A stretch of DNA of 5,663 nt from Synergistaceae bacterium (GTDB lineage: Bacteria > Synergistota > Synergistia > Synergistales > Synergistaceae). This document shows, in pieces, positions 1-5,663 of the stretch. The position numbers and the translations under genes are program-made. The notes beneath the pieces are model-generated. The model saw only the letters and a list, made by a program, of their open reading frames with translations. It did no database searches and was not told where the DNA came from. The stretch covers positions 1-5,663 of the forward strand of contig JAISLO010000197.1 in assembly GCA_031290815.1 (NCBI GenBank). The letters are read 5' to 3'. Numbering within the stretch: the stretch's first letter is position 1; each line of letters starts with the position of its first letter.

Positions 1-636
1 CCGCACCCGTTTTTGATAACCCGCATCCTCGAACGGGAGGCCCCGGACGACGCGTTTTTCGCGTTCGATCCAGGCATATCGGCGGTTTATCCGGCCGCGT
101 TCCTCCGGCTCGGCAAATCGGGGCGCAGGACGGCGTTCAATTTTGCCATGGGCGCTCTTGGTTACGGAATACCGGCCGCCATAGGCGCCAAGATCGGATT
201 GCCCGGCAGAAAGGTGATAGGTCTCACCGGAGACGGCAGCTTCGGATTCTCCGCCGGGGAGCTGGAGACCGCGGCGAGGCTCGGCCTCGACATCACGAAC
301 ATACTGTTAGACAACAGGTCCTTCGGCTGGATACGGGGCACGGAATTTGTGACCAGAAAATCTCCGCTCTCCCCAGATTACGGAAAGTTTACGAATTTCG
401 CCAAGGTGGATTACGTCAAAATCGCCGAGGGCTTCGGCCTGAAGGGCTTCAGCGTCACATCCGCCGCGGAGTTCGGAAAAATCCTGAAACAGTGCCTGGA
501 CGAACCTGGGCCAAAGCTGATCGCCCTGACGTCCCCGCCTGAGGATGAGCTGCTACCGCCCGTCCCAGGGTGGTACCGCTACGCAAAATCGGCGGGATTG
601 GAAAACCTGTACGGCGCGGAAGGGATAAAAGTTTAA
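1..636 (+). CDS. Thiamine-diphosphate-dependent enzyme, acetolactate-synthase-like, C-terminal part (5' truncated by window)
   Basis: The reading frame is open from base 1, so the gene starts outside the window; 211 residues are visible and end at a TAA (634-636). This is the C-terminal, cofactor-binding domain of the family that includes acetolactate synthase and 2-oxoacid decarboxylases. The ThDP/Mg2+ motif is clear: GDGS at 229-240, then 24 residues, then Asp-Asn at 310-315 followed by RSFGW. The family motif usually ends in Asn-Asn; here the first is Asp, but the second Asn, which ligates Mg2+, is kept. Upstream, FAMGALGYGIPAAIGAK (about 142-192) is the usual stretch before this motif. 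The C-terminus ends in a Pro-rich PPVPGWYRYA segment. The N-terminal domain that carries the catalytic glutamate and much of the substrate pocket is missing, so I cannot choose between acetolactate synthase, a 2-oxoacid decarboxylase or another C-C bond enzyme. It converges on the minus-strand cluster and is probably not co-regulated with it. Confidence 0.88.
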   Translation, partial: PHPFLITRILEREAPDDAFFAFDPGISAVYPAAFLRLGKSGRRTAFNFAMGALGYGIPAAIGAKIGLPGRKVIGLTGDGSFGFSAGELETAARLGLDITNILLDNRSFGWIRGTEFVTRKSPLSPDYGKFTNFAKVDYVKIAEGFGLKGFSVTSAAEFGKILKQCLDEPGPKLIALTSPPEDELLPPVPGWYRYAKSAGLENLYGAEGIKV

Positions 637-639
637 GAA

Positions 640-730
640 GAGCGAATCCGGAGGAAATACACCATCAACGGTCACCGTATGAGCGGTCCCTGCGCGTGTC
701 CGTTTGATGGTGAATCTATTTTATTCGCTT
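640..730. terminator. Nested imperfect palindrome between convergent genes, probable bidirectional terminator
   Basis: The 104-base gap between two convergent genes holds a central stem of 12 base pairs, with arms 660-671 (caccatcaacgg) and 700-712 (ccgtttgatggtg) and one bulged T at 703. The 28-base loop contains a small inner stem (accg 674-677 with cggt 684-687). Outside it, aaata (655-659) can pair with tattt (717-721), and agcgaat (641-647) with attcgct (723-729). On the plus strand the main stem is followed by a T-rich stretch (715-725), which fits termination of the ThDP-enzyme gene. On the minus strand the downstream tract is less U-rich, so termination of the kinase transcript is less certain. 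The pairing is directly visible; the terminator role is inferred from position. Confidence 0.55.
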
Positions 731-740
731 CGGGAGGTTC

Positions 741-1244
741 TTACCTCTTGTAGCCTATTACGTTCCGAAGGAGATTCTTCCTCCACTGCTCTCCGGATTC
801 ATCCTCGACCCCGACGGGCGTGCCGCCGTCGATCACTCCGATTACGCCGCGCCCCATCTCGCTCTCGGCAACGATAATCCCAAGCGGGTTGGCTGTGGCC
901 GCGAAAATCGAGCAGATCTCCTGCACCGCTTTGATGCGGCCCAGGACGTTGATCGGATATCCGTTCTTGATGACGACCACGAAGCTGTGGCCGGCGGCGA
1001 TTTTCTGCGCGTTCCTGACGGCGCACGCGACGAGTTCTGGATCGTTGCCATCCCGCCGGATCAACCTCTCCACCGACGCCTCGCAGAACGCAATGCCGAA
1101 CGACAGCGACGGCGACGACGTGACAAGCGCCTCGAACAGATCCTCGACGGTCTTTATGAAATGGCTCTGCCCCACGATGACATTGCACTCATCCGGTATC
1201 TCCATCTTCTCGACGCTGAACTTCAACTCGGACAAAACTGACAC
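741..1244 (-). CDS. Adenosine-specific kinase (DUF355 / PF04008 family)
   Basis: The protein is 167 residues from a GTG start, close to the usual size of this small single-domain family, which phosphorylates adenosine to AMP in the members that gave the family its name. Family hallmarks run through its length: GQSHFIKTVEDLFEAL (25-40), FGIAFCEAS (49-57), GNDPEL (66-71), AGHSFVVVIKNGYPINVL (84-101), IFAATANP (113-120), VAESEMGRGVIGVIDG (125-140) and GVE (145-147). Nothing looks truncated. The start is uncertain: GTG at 1244 lies inside the purine-rich GGGGGTG (1248-1242), which is better placed as a ribosome-binding site for the TTG at 1235-1233. That start would give 164 residues beginning MSELKF, and I favour it. 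The gene is the last of the minus-strand cluster, 74 bases after the aminotransferase-like gene. The family assignment is strong; the cellular role here (purine salvage or otherwise) is inferred. Confidence 0.9.
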   Translation of the reverse strand: MSVLSELKFSVEKMEIPDECNVIVGQSHFIKTVEDLFEALVTSSPSLSFGIAFCEASVERLIRRDGNDPELVACAVRNAQKIAAGHSFVVVIKNGYPINVLGRIKAVQEICSIFAATANPLGIIVAESEMGRGVIGVIDGGTPVGVEDESGEQWRKNLLRNVIGYKR

Positions 1245-1248
1245 CCCC
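1242..1248 (-). promoter_or_regulatory. Ribosome-binding site that favours a TTG start for the adenosine kinase
   Basis: On the minus strand GGGGGTG (1248 down to 1242) resembles GGAGGTG and lies six bases before an in-frame TTG at 1235-1233. The longer alternative, GTG at 1244-1242, is part of this same motif and would have no spacer. The TTG start is therefore more plausible. Confidence 0.5.
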
Positions 1249-1318
1249 GTTTATGTTTTTCGCGGAGCCCGAAAAGGGAACCCGCAGCCTTACGGTTTTT
1301 TGAGACCGGATTGGTATT

Positions 1319-2671
1319 TTACCATCCCTGAACGGAGTCGAGGACGGAGTCGGGGATCTTTCCCTTGTCGAACTCCTCCATCGATTCCTCTATGATGTCG
1401 ATGGCGCGGTTCATCTCATCCTCAGTGATAACGAGAGGAGGCTGAATCCTCAGGACCGAGCCGCTGAAAAACGACAGCAGAAGGCCCTTCTCCCACGCGC
1501 GGTAGGTGATCTTCGCGGCAGCCGCCCGGTTGCGTTCCTTTGTGCTCCGGTCCGTCACCAAATCCACCCCTATCGAGAGCCCGATCCCCCTTACGTCGCC
1601 GATGAACTCGAACTTGTTCCGCATATCCTGAAAGCGTTTTTTCGCCCGCTCTCCGAGGTCCGCCGTGCGAGGGAGGATATTCTCGCTCCTCAGAACGTCT
1701 ATCGTGGCGAGCGCCGCGGCGCAGCAGACGGGATTTCCCCCCGCCGTGAAGAGATGCACGGGCGCTTCCAGCTTCTCTATCAGTTCGGCCCTTGCCGCGA
1801 CGCCGCTGAGGGGAAGTCCGGACGCTATGCTCTGGCCGAGGATGACCGCGTCGGGGACGACGTCGAAGTTCTCTATGCCGAACCACCTGCCGGTGCGGCC
1901 AAATCCCTGCTGCACTTCCTCGGATATCAGCAGAATGCCGTTGGCGTCGCACAGGGCGCGCAGGTCCCGCAGGAACTTCGCCGGCGGCACTATGAGCCCG
2001 GAATCGCCCTGTATCGGCTCTATGATGAAAGCCGCGACCTCGTCGGGCGGCATGAAGTTCTCGAACGCCGTTTTGATCTGATCGATGCAGTAGTCGGAGA
2101 CCTCGTCGGGCGACATCCCGGGAATCGGCGTGCGATAGGGATCGGGGAACGGCATGTGATGGATTCCCGGCAGGAGAGGGCCGATATGTCTGGACATCGG
2201 AAGGCTGACGGCTGAGAGCGAAATGGCTCCGTAAGTGCTGCCATGGTAGGAGCGGATGAACGACACTACCCTCGGCCGTCCGGTCGAGACCCTGGCGAGT
2301 TTGATCGCGCCGTCGTTAGCATCGGAACCGCTCAGCCCGTAGAAAACCCGCTTGCGAAAGGCGCCCGGCGTTATCGATATGAGCTCCCTGGTCAGATTCA
2401 CCAGCGGCTCGTGGTACATGTAAACATGAGTATAGAGTATTAGGTCGTCGGCCTGTTTCTTGATCGCCTCTACCACCTTCGGATGACAGTGCCCCGTGTT
2501 GACTGCCCCGGCGCTCGACAGCATATCGATGTACAGATTTCCGTCGAGGTCCTCTATAGTCGATCCCCGCCCGTTTTTTACAGCGAGCGGGTAGTAATGG
2601 ACCTTCGCCCCAGGCGAAGTCAATGCCCTGTCCTCATCCACAAGGCTGAGGCATTTGGTTAAATTTCTCAT
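1319..2671 (-). CDS. Class III aminotransferase / amino-acid 2-epimerase-like PLP-fold protein lacking the catalytic lysine
   Basis: The protein is 450 residues, full length for fold-type I class III PLP enzymes (GABA and ornithine aminotransferases, isoleucine 2-epimerase). ATG 2671-2669 is chosen because GGAG (2684-2681) lies nine bases upstream; the open frame runs back to 2815 but that part looks non-coding. Visible motifs: GHCHP (60-64), the phosphate-binding loop SGSDANDGAIKLAR (114-127), the aromatic stacking motif YHG (142-144), IEPIQGDSG (217-225), EEVQQGFGRTGRW (251-263), the phosphate-binding Thr in HLFTAGGNPVCCAAAL (307-321; Thr309), and the late Arg in LRIQPPL (407-413). The QQG, HLFTAGGNP and SIASGLPLSG wording resembles the isoleucine 2-epimerase branch more than classical aminotransferases, from memory of the family. 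The Schiff-base Lys in the usual LGKSIASG is Gln280 (CAG, 1834-1832), and the usual PLP Asp in DEVQ is Glu251 (GAG, 1921-1919). Ordinary transamination or racemization is doubtful. It follows dctP, so a substrate link is possible but inferred. Confidence 0.88.
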   Translation of the reverse strand: MRNLTKCLSLVDEDRALTSPGAKVHYYPLAVKNGRGSTIEDLDGNLYIDMLSSAGAVNTGHCHPKVVEAIKKQADDLILYTHVYMYHEPLVNLTRELISITPGAFRKRVFYGLSGSDANDGAIKLARVSTGRPRVVSFIRSYHGSTYGAISLSAVSLPMSRHIGPLLPGIHHMPFPDPYRTPIPGMSPDEVSDYCIDQIKTAFENFMPPDEVAAFIIEPIQGDSGLIVPPAKFLRDLRALCDANGILLISEEVQQGFGRTGRWFGIENFDVVPDAVILGQSIASGLPLSGVAARAELIEKLEAPVHLFTAGGNPVCCAAALATIDVLRSENILPRTADLGERAKKRFQDMRNKFEFIGDVRGIGLSIGVDLVTDRSTKERNRAAAAKITYRAWEKGLLLSFFSGSVLRIQPPLVITEDEMNRAIDIIEESMEEFDKGKIPDSVLDSVQGW

Positions 2672-2680
2672 CGTCCCGCG

Positions 2681-2684
2681 CTCC
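2681..2684 (-). promoter_or_regulatory. Ribosome-binding site setting the start of the aminotransferase-like gene
   Basis: GGAG at 2684-2681 on the minus strand is nine bases from ATG 2671. A second AGGAG at 2690-2686 is 14 bases away and fits less well. Both argue for the 450-residue protein rather than a version extended to 2815. Confidence 0.6.
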
Positions 2685-2702
2685 GCTCCTTTCATTCGCG
2701 GC

Positions 2703-2718
2703 GGGAGAATGCTCTCCC
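2703..2718 (-). other. Small stem-loop in the leader of the aminotransferase-like gene
   Basis: The arms gggaga (2703-2708) and tctccc (2713-2718) form a perfect six-base-pair stem with a four-base loop. It lies 12 bases upstream of AGGAG in the minus-strand transcript. A further five-base-pair stem (gccgg 2747-2751 with ccggc 2764-2768) lies nearby. Such short stems can occur by chance in GC-rich DNA, so a regulatory role is only a possibility. Confidence 0.3.
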
Positions 2719-2778
2719 CCGCGCCCGTATCCGCCTTCAACGCTGCGCCGGGCCGAAATCTGACCGGCTGGAATATCG

Positions 2779-2809
2779 AGAGGCGGGGAAATCGGTTATC
2801 CCCGCCTCT
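2779..2809 (-). terminator. GC-rich intercistronic stem-loop after dctP
   Basis: A perfect 11-base-pair inverted repeat, agaggcgggga (2779-2789) and tccccgcctct (2799-2809), encloses a nine-base loop. It begins 21 bases beyond the dctP stop in the direction of transcription. No T-tract follows on the minus strand, so it is not a textbook intrinsic terminator. A transcript-end stabiliser or partial attenuator between dctP and the downstream gene is plausible, because periplasmic binding-protein genes are often followed by such hairpins. The stem is seen; its role is inferred. Confidence 0.55.
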
Positions 2810-2830
2810 TCTCAATCGGTCGTTGTCCCG

Positions 2831-3856
2831 TTACGGCCTCGGAATCCCGGACTCATTGTAAACGCGGTCCATAAGCTCCTTGCCGATCAGCTCCTCCATC
2901 TGCGGCCAGACCACCTTGCGGACATGACTGGCCATGGTCTCGAGTTCCTTCGGGGTGAGGATGACGATCTCCCAATCATACTCGCTCTTCAGCATCTGGC
3001 GGTACTTCTCGTCCTCCTCGGTGACTCGCTTCCACTGGACGTCGGATACCTCGAGAGCGGCGGTCTGGAGTATCTCCTGATCCTCCGGGGAGAGCTTTTT
3101 CCAGAGGTCCAGGTTTACGGCGACCCACCATGACTCGAAGAAGTCGTTGTACTGGATCCACACCTTATTGACGTCCTTGAACTGCCATGCCTGGAAGGGC
3201 GGGCCGCCCATCTGACCGTCGGCTATGCCGGTCTGGATCGCGCTGTAAGCCTCAGCGTACGGAATGGGGGTCGAGATGTAACCCATGCCCTCATAGGTTA
3301 TCTCGCATGGCTTTATGGGCATAACCCTGACCTTCATCTGCTTTTTGGCCTCAGGATTGGCGTAATCCGCCGGCTTGGATTTGAGGGACACTCCGGACAT
3401 GCCGAGCGGGATGACCGCGAGCGCCTTGACGTTGTGGGCCTCCCACAGGTCCTGAATGATCTTGTATGCCCAGCCGTCCTTGCCGTAAACCTTTCTCGCC
3501 TCGTCGATATCCTTGACGAGATATGGGAAGTAGTAGGCCAGGTTTAGCTTGGGATCGAAGTTGGAGTTCGCCTGAGCCATGTTCACCTCGAGCGATCCGC
3601 GCGATAGCATCTCGAACGTCTCCGTCCAGTCCCCGAGGACGCCTCCAGAGAACACGTCGATGTGGATCCGGCCGTTGGTGCGCTCCTCAACCTTTGCGGC
3701 AAACTCCTTTGCCCTGAGGTCATAGTCGCTGTCTACCGGATGTACCTGCGCCATTCTCCACTTGTGCTCCGGCTCCGCGGCCGATGCGGCGACTCCGGCC
3801 AGGAGAACGGCTAAAACACTCATCAAAAGACAAACAACCCAAAAACACCTCTTCAT
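2831..3856 (-). CDS. dctP: TRAP transporter substrate-binding protein, DctP family
   Basis: The protein is 341 residues, the normal length for the extracytoplasmic solute receptor of TRAP transporters. ATG 3856-3854 is preceded at eight bases by GGAGGG (3870-3865); the frame extends to 3925 but the added residues precede the signal peptide and look artificial. Residues 1 to about 27 form a Sec signal peptide: Lys-Arg, a long hydrophobic core, then an Ala-rich ASAA cleavage region with no lipobox Cys. Family features include AKEFAAKVEERTNGRIHIDVFSG (49-71, in two parts: the helix and the GRI strand), GDWTE (75-79), KVRV (175-178) with Arg177 as the likely ligand-carboxylate Arg, the AIQTGIADGQ helix and turn (206-215), and LSPEDQEIL (255-263). 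After DGQ the usual Glu-Asn-Pro is replaced by Met-Gly-Gly-Pro-Pro, which points to a divergent subfamily. The gene lies 112 bases downstream of dctM. The ligand cannot be named from the sequence; a carboxylate is expected. Confidence 0.93.
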   Translation of the reverse strand: MKRCFWVVCLLMSVLAVLLAGVAASAAEPEHKWRMAQVHPVDSDYDLRAKEFAAKVEERTNGRIHIDVFSGGVLGDWTETFEMLSRGSLEVNMAQANSNFDPKLNLAYYFPYLVKDIDEARKVYGKDGWAYKIIQDLWEAHNVKALAVIPLGMSGVSLKSKPADYANPEAKKQMKVRVMPIKPCEITYEGMGYISTPIPYAEAYSAIQTGIADGQMGGPPFQAWQFKDVNKVWIQYNDFFESWWVAVNLDLWKKLSPEDQEILQTAALEVSDVQWKRVTEEDEKYRQMLKSEYDWEIVILTPKELETMASHVRKVVWPQMEELIGKELMDRVYNESGIPRP

Positions 3857-3864
3857 TTGCCAAT

Positions 3865-3870
3865 CCCTCC
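3865..3870 (-). promoter_or_regulatory. Strong ribosome-binding site of dctP
   Basis: GGAGGG (3870-3865, minus strand) is eight bases upstream of ATG 3856, which begins a typical signal peptide. It decides the start against the longer frame reaching 3925. It is the strongest site in the cluster, as expected for a binding protein needed in excess over the permease. Confidence 0.7.
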
Positions 3871-3968
3871 ATTCTAAAGATATTCGGTTCAAACTTCCTC
3901 CCCGGGACGGACGCGATCCGCCCAATCCCTTGCATGAGATGATTTTCTATCCATCGATCGCCCCCTCT

Positions 3969-5276
3969 TCACTTGATGTCCATGAGGAGCCTCGGAAGCC
4001 AGAGAGACAGGGCCGGAAAATATGTGGTGAGCAGGATGATGGGTACGTTCCCGACTATCATGAAGACCAGAGCGGGCTTTATATACTCGTTGATGGGCAC
4101 GTTGCCGATCCTGCCGCCAAGGTAGAGAATCGGCGCGGTCGGCGGCGTGACGTTGCCAAGCCCGAGATTCGTACCCAGGATCGCCGCGAAATGCACAGGG
4201 TGCACCCCGATCTTGATCATAAGGGGCATCAGCAGAGGGGCCACCAGCATCGTGCCGCTGAGGTCATCCATGAGCATGCCGATTATTATGAGGAACACGT
4301 TCACCATGAACAGGATGGCGTACTTGTTGTCCGACACCCCGATCAGGAAATCGGCTATCTTCATGGGAACCTGCTGCATGGTGTAGATGCGTCCGAGGAT
4401 TGTCACGAAGAAGAGCATGAGACAGATGACGCCGCTCGTGGTCGCCGACACGCAGAAAGCCCTCCAGAGCTCCTTCCCCTTGAGCTCCCTGTGCACGAAC
4501 AGTCCGATCAATATTGAATACGCGACCGCGACCGCGGCCGACTCGGTCGGCGTCGTGATGCCTCCGTAGATGCCGCCCAATATGATGACCGGCATGAAGA
4601 GGCTCCAGATTCCAAGCCTGAGAGCCTTCGCTATCTCCCTGTTGCGCTCGCGCGCGGTCAGAGGGGCATCGACCTTTATCGTCGGGATCTTTTTGCACAA
4701 GAAAAAGTTGATTATGCAATAGATGATCATGAGCAGGACTCCGGGGACGACTGTGGCAAGAAAACAAGCCGCTACCGACTGCTGGGTGACCCATCCGTAG
4801 AGTATCATCGGAACGGATGGCGGTATGAGCTGACCGAGTATCGACGCGCAGCTGACCATCGCCGTGCTGTAGCTTCGAGGATACCCGAGCTCCTCGAGGC
4901 GCGGGATCATTATGCTGCCTATGCAGGCTACGGCGGACGAACACGTTCCGGAGATCGCTCCGAAGATGGCGCAGGCCACTATGGTCGCCGCTCCCATGCC
5001 GCCTCGAATGCGCCCCAGCATGGAGTTTGCGAAGCCTGTGAGGCGGGCCGCAATTCCGGCGGAGCTCATCAGCGAGCCCGCCATTATGAAAAACGGTATG
5101 GAGAGCAATGTCAGCGAGTTCAGCCCGCGAAATCCCACGGTAGTCAGGAACGAGAAATCCGGGAAATAGATGATGCCCATATAGAGCGCCGCCGCCATGA
5201 AACAGAAGGGCACCGGGAGCCCGAGCAGGATCGATCCGATGAGTACGACGAGGTCAATTACGATATGCACAGTCAA
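3969..5276 (-). CDS. dctM: TRAP transporter large permease subunit, DctM family
   Basis: The protein is 435 residues with about a dozen hydrophobic segments, the usual size for the inner-membrane subunit that carries substrate in symport with Na+ or H+. Hallmarks are LTLLSIPFFIMAGSLM (55-70), FGAISGTCSSAVACIGSIMIP (105-125; Gly-Ser-rich first signature), the SILGQLIPPSVPMILYG loop (145-161), GGIYGGITTPTESAAVAVAY (234-253) and the second signature GNVTPPTAPILYLGG (374-388). No break or missing domain is visible. The start is the TTG at 5276-5274, which overlaps the dctQ TGA (TTGA) and has AAGG (5287-5284) seven bases upstream. GTG 5270-5268 is an alternative only two codons shorter. The overlap implies translational coupling with dctQ. 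The 3' end is followed after 112 bases by dctP, giving the order Q-M-P rather than the frequent P-Q-M. Confidence 0.96.
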   Translation of the reverse strand: MTVHIVIDLVVLIGSILLGLPVPFCFMAAALYMGIIYFPDFSFLTTVGFRGLNSLTLLSIPFFIMAGSLMSSAGIAARLTGFANSMLGRIRGGMGAATIVACAIFGAISGTCSSAVACIGSIMIPRLEELGYPRSYSTAMVSCASILGQLIPPSVPMILYGWVTQQSVAACFLATVVPGVLLMIIYCIINFFLCKKIPTIKVDAPLTARERNREIAKALRLGIWSLFMPVIILGGIYGGITTPTESAAVAVAYSILIGLFVHRELKGKELWRAFCVSATTSGVICLMLFFVTILGRIYTMQQVPMKIADFLIGVSDNKYAILFMVNVFLIIIGMLMDDLSGTMLVAPLLMPLMIKIGVHPVHFAAILGTNLGLGNVTPPTAPILYLGGRIGNVPINEYIKPALVFMIVGNVPIILLTTYFPALSLWLPRLLMDIK

Positions 5277-5663
5277 TCACCAACCTTTTCAGACGCGCCG
5301 CTGTCGCCCGCGAAGCGGAGGGGAGGATGGCCGGCCGCCTGCCTCGCGTAATCGACGAACTCGATGAAGAAGTATACGAACATGAGCACCGCGTTGATCA
5401 TCAGGCTGGCCTGCGCGTACACCATCGGGATCGACAGCGCCGGCGAACGCTCCCACGATCCCATGGACCAGGCGAAGTAACTGACCGTCCATTGCACGAA
5501 GATGGCCGAGAGGACTATGAGAAAAAGCGATGACATCGCCTTGACCCTATAGAGCAGCCGCTCGTTCTTTACAAAGACGTTCAGCAGGTCGGCCTTGATG
5601 TGACTGCGCTCGCGGGCGCCGTTCGACGCGCACGTGAAGTAGAGCCAGAAGCCGAAAAGACAG
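5273..5663 (-). CDS. dctQ: TRAP transporter small permease subunit, DctQ family (N-terminus outside window)
   Basis: The frame is open from the right edge of the window to the TGA at 5275-5273, showing 129 C-terminal residues. An in-frame ATG at 5536 is not the start, because conserved DctQ sequence lies before it: the end of a membrane helix (LFGFWLYFTC) followed by the family motif SHIKADLL (about 5605-5582). Downstream come a basic turn (KNERLLYRVKAM), a second helix (SSLFLIVLSAIFVQW), the family signature SPALSIPM (about 5461-5402 region) and a last helix (SLMINAVLMFVYFFIEFV), then a polar tail. DctQ normally has four helices, so the first and part of the second are missing here. It is the small inner-membrane partner of DctM, needed for transport. 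It overlaps dctM by four bases, so the two are coupled. The promoter of the cluster must lie outside the window. Confidence 0.9.
   Translation of the reverse strand, partial: CLFGFWLYFTCASNGARERSHIKADLLNVFVKNERLLYRVKAMSSLFLIVLSAIFVQWTVSYFAWSMGSWERSPALSIPMVYAQASLMINAVLMFVYFFIEFVDYARQAAGHPPLRFAGDSGASEKVGD
5284..5287 (-). promoter_or_regulatory. Ribosome-binding site within dctQ for the TTG start of dctM
   Basis: AAGG (5287-5284, minus strand) lies in the last codons of dctQ, seven bases from TTG 5276. The weak site, the rare start codon and the four-base overlap with the dctQ stop suggest that dctM is translated mainly by ribosomes finishing dctQ. Confidence 0.45.

Noticed and set aside
679..753. 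Plus-strand 24-codon frame beginning MSGPCACPF in the convergent gap
   Set aside because: The only good ribosome-binding sequence (GGAGG, 650-654) is about 24 bases upstream, too far. The frame overlaps the palindrome and runs into the kinase gene.
1262..1301. Weak hairpin (gcgg 1262-1265, ccc/ggg, ccgc 1282-1285) followed by six T bases at 1296-1301
   Set aside because: The T-run is on the plus strand, where no gene ends; the stem has an internal loop and the T-run is ten bases away. It cannot terminate the minus-strand genes.
820..1395. Plus-strand 191-codon open frame
   Set aside because: It lies opposite the well-recognised adenosine-specific kinase and part of the aminotransferase-like gene, with low-complexity composition.
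2672..2815. N-terminal extension of the aminotransferase-like protein by 48 residues
   Set aside because: The extra residues are Arg- and Pro-rich, cross the intercistronic stems and do not resemble the family. The ATG at 2671 has a well-spaced GGAG.
3857..3925. N-terminal extension of DctP by 23 residues
   Set aside because: It would place polar residues before a normal signal peptide and would translate through the strong GGAGGG site.
3857..3968. Possible promoter for dctP (TTGAAC and TAGAAT on the minus strand)
   Set aside because: The two hexamers are only about ten bases apart, far from the usual 16-18, so I do not call a promoter.
3762..4517. Plus-strand 251-codon open frame
   Set aside because: It is antisense to dctM and dctP, its composition is rich in His, Asp, Glu and Arg as expected for a shadow frame, and it matches no family I recognise.

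Overview
The window reads as chromosomal DNA from a bacterium with a moderately high GC content (by eye) and free use of TTG and GTG starts. A complete TRAP transporter set, a PLP fold-type I enzyme related to amino-acid epimerases, and a DUF355 adenosine-specific kinase next to one another suggest an anaerobic amino-acid or organic-acid user. Synergistota is my best guess, but this is inference from gene content and was not tested. There is no sign of phage, insertion sequences, CRISPR, tRNA or rRNA.

Layout. A plus-strand gene enters from the left edge (1-636) and encodes the C-terminal, cofactor-binding part of a thiamine-diphosphate enzyme of the acetolactate-synthase-like superfamily. A 104-base convergent gap (637-740) holds a nested imperfect palindrome, probably a bidirectional terminator. 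Everything to the right lies on the minus strand and reads leftward: dctQ (5663-5273, N-terminus outside the window), dctM (5276-3969), dctP (3856-2831), a class III aminotransferase/epimerase-like protein (2671-1319) and an adenosine-specific kinase (about 1244-741). dctQ and dctM overlap by four bases. The later gaps are 112, 159 and 74 bases, so this could be one long operon or a transporter operon with independently expressed downstream genes.

How the genes may work together. DctP would capture a small carboxylate (possibly an amino acid or related compound) outside the membrane, and DctQM would import it using an ion gradient. The PLP protein encoded next may act on that substrate. The adenosine-specific kinase has no obvious link to transport. 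All substrate assignments are inference.

Most notable observation. The PLP protein is full length and well conserved, yet the two most invariant fold-type I residues are changed: the Schiff-base lysine position is Gln280 and the pyridine-nitrogen aspartate position is Glu251. The protein therefore should not form the usual internal aldimine. It is either a non-canonical PLP/PMP enzyme, a non-catalytic binding protein, or (for the lysine) affected by a single-base sequence error.
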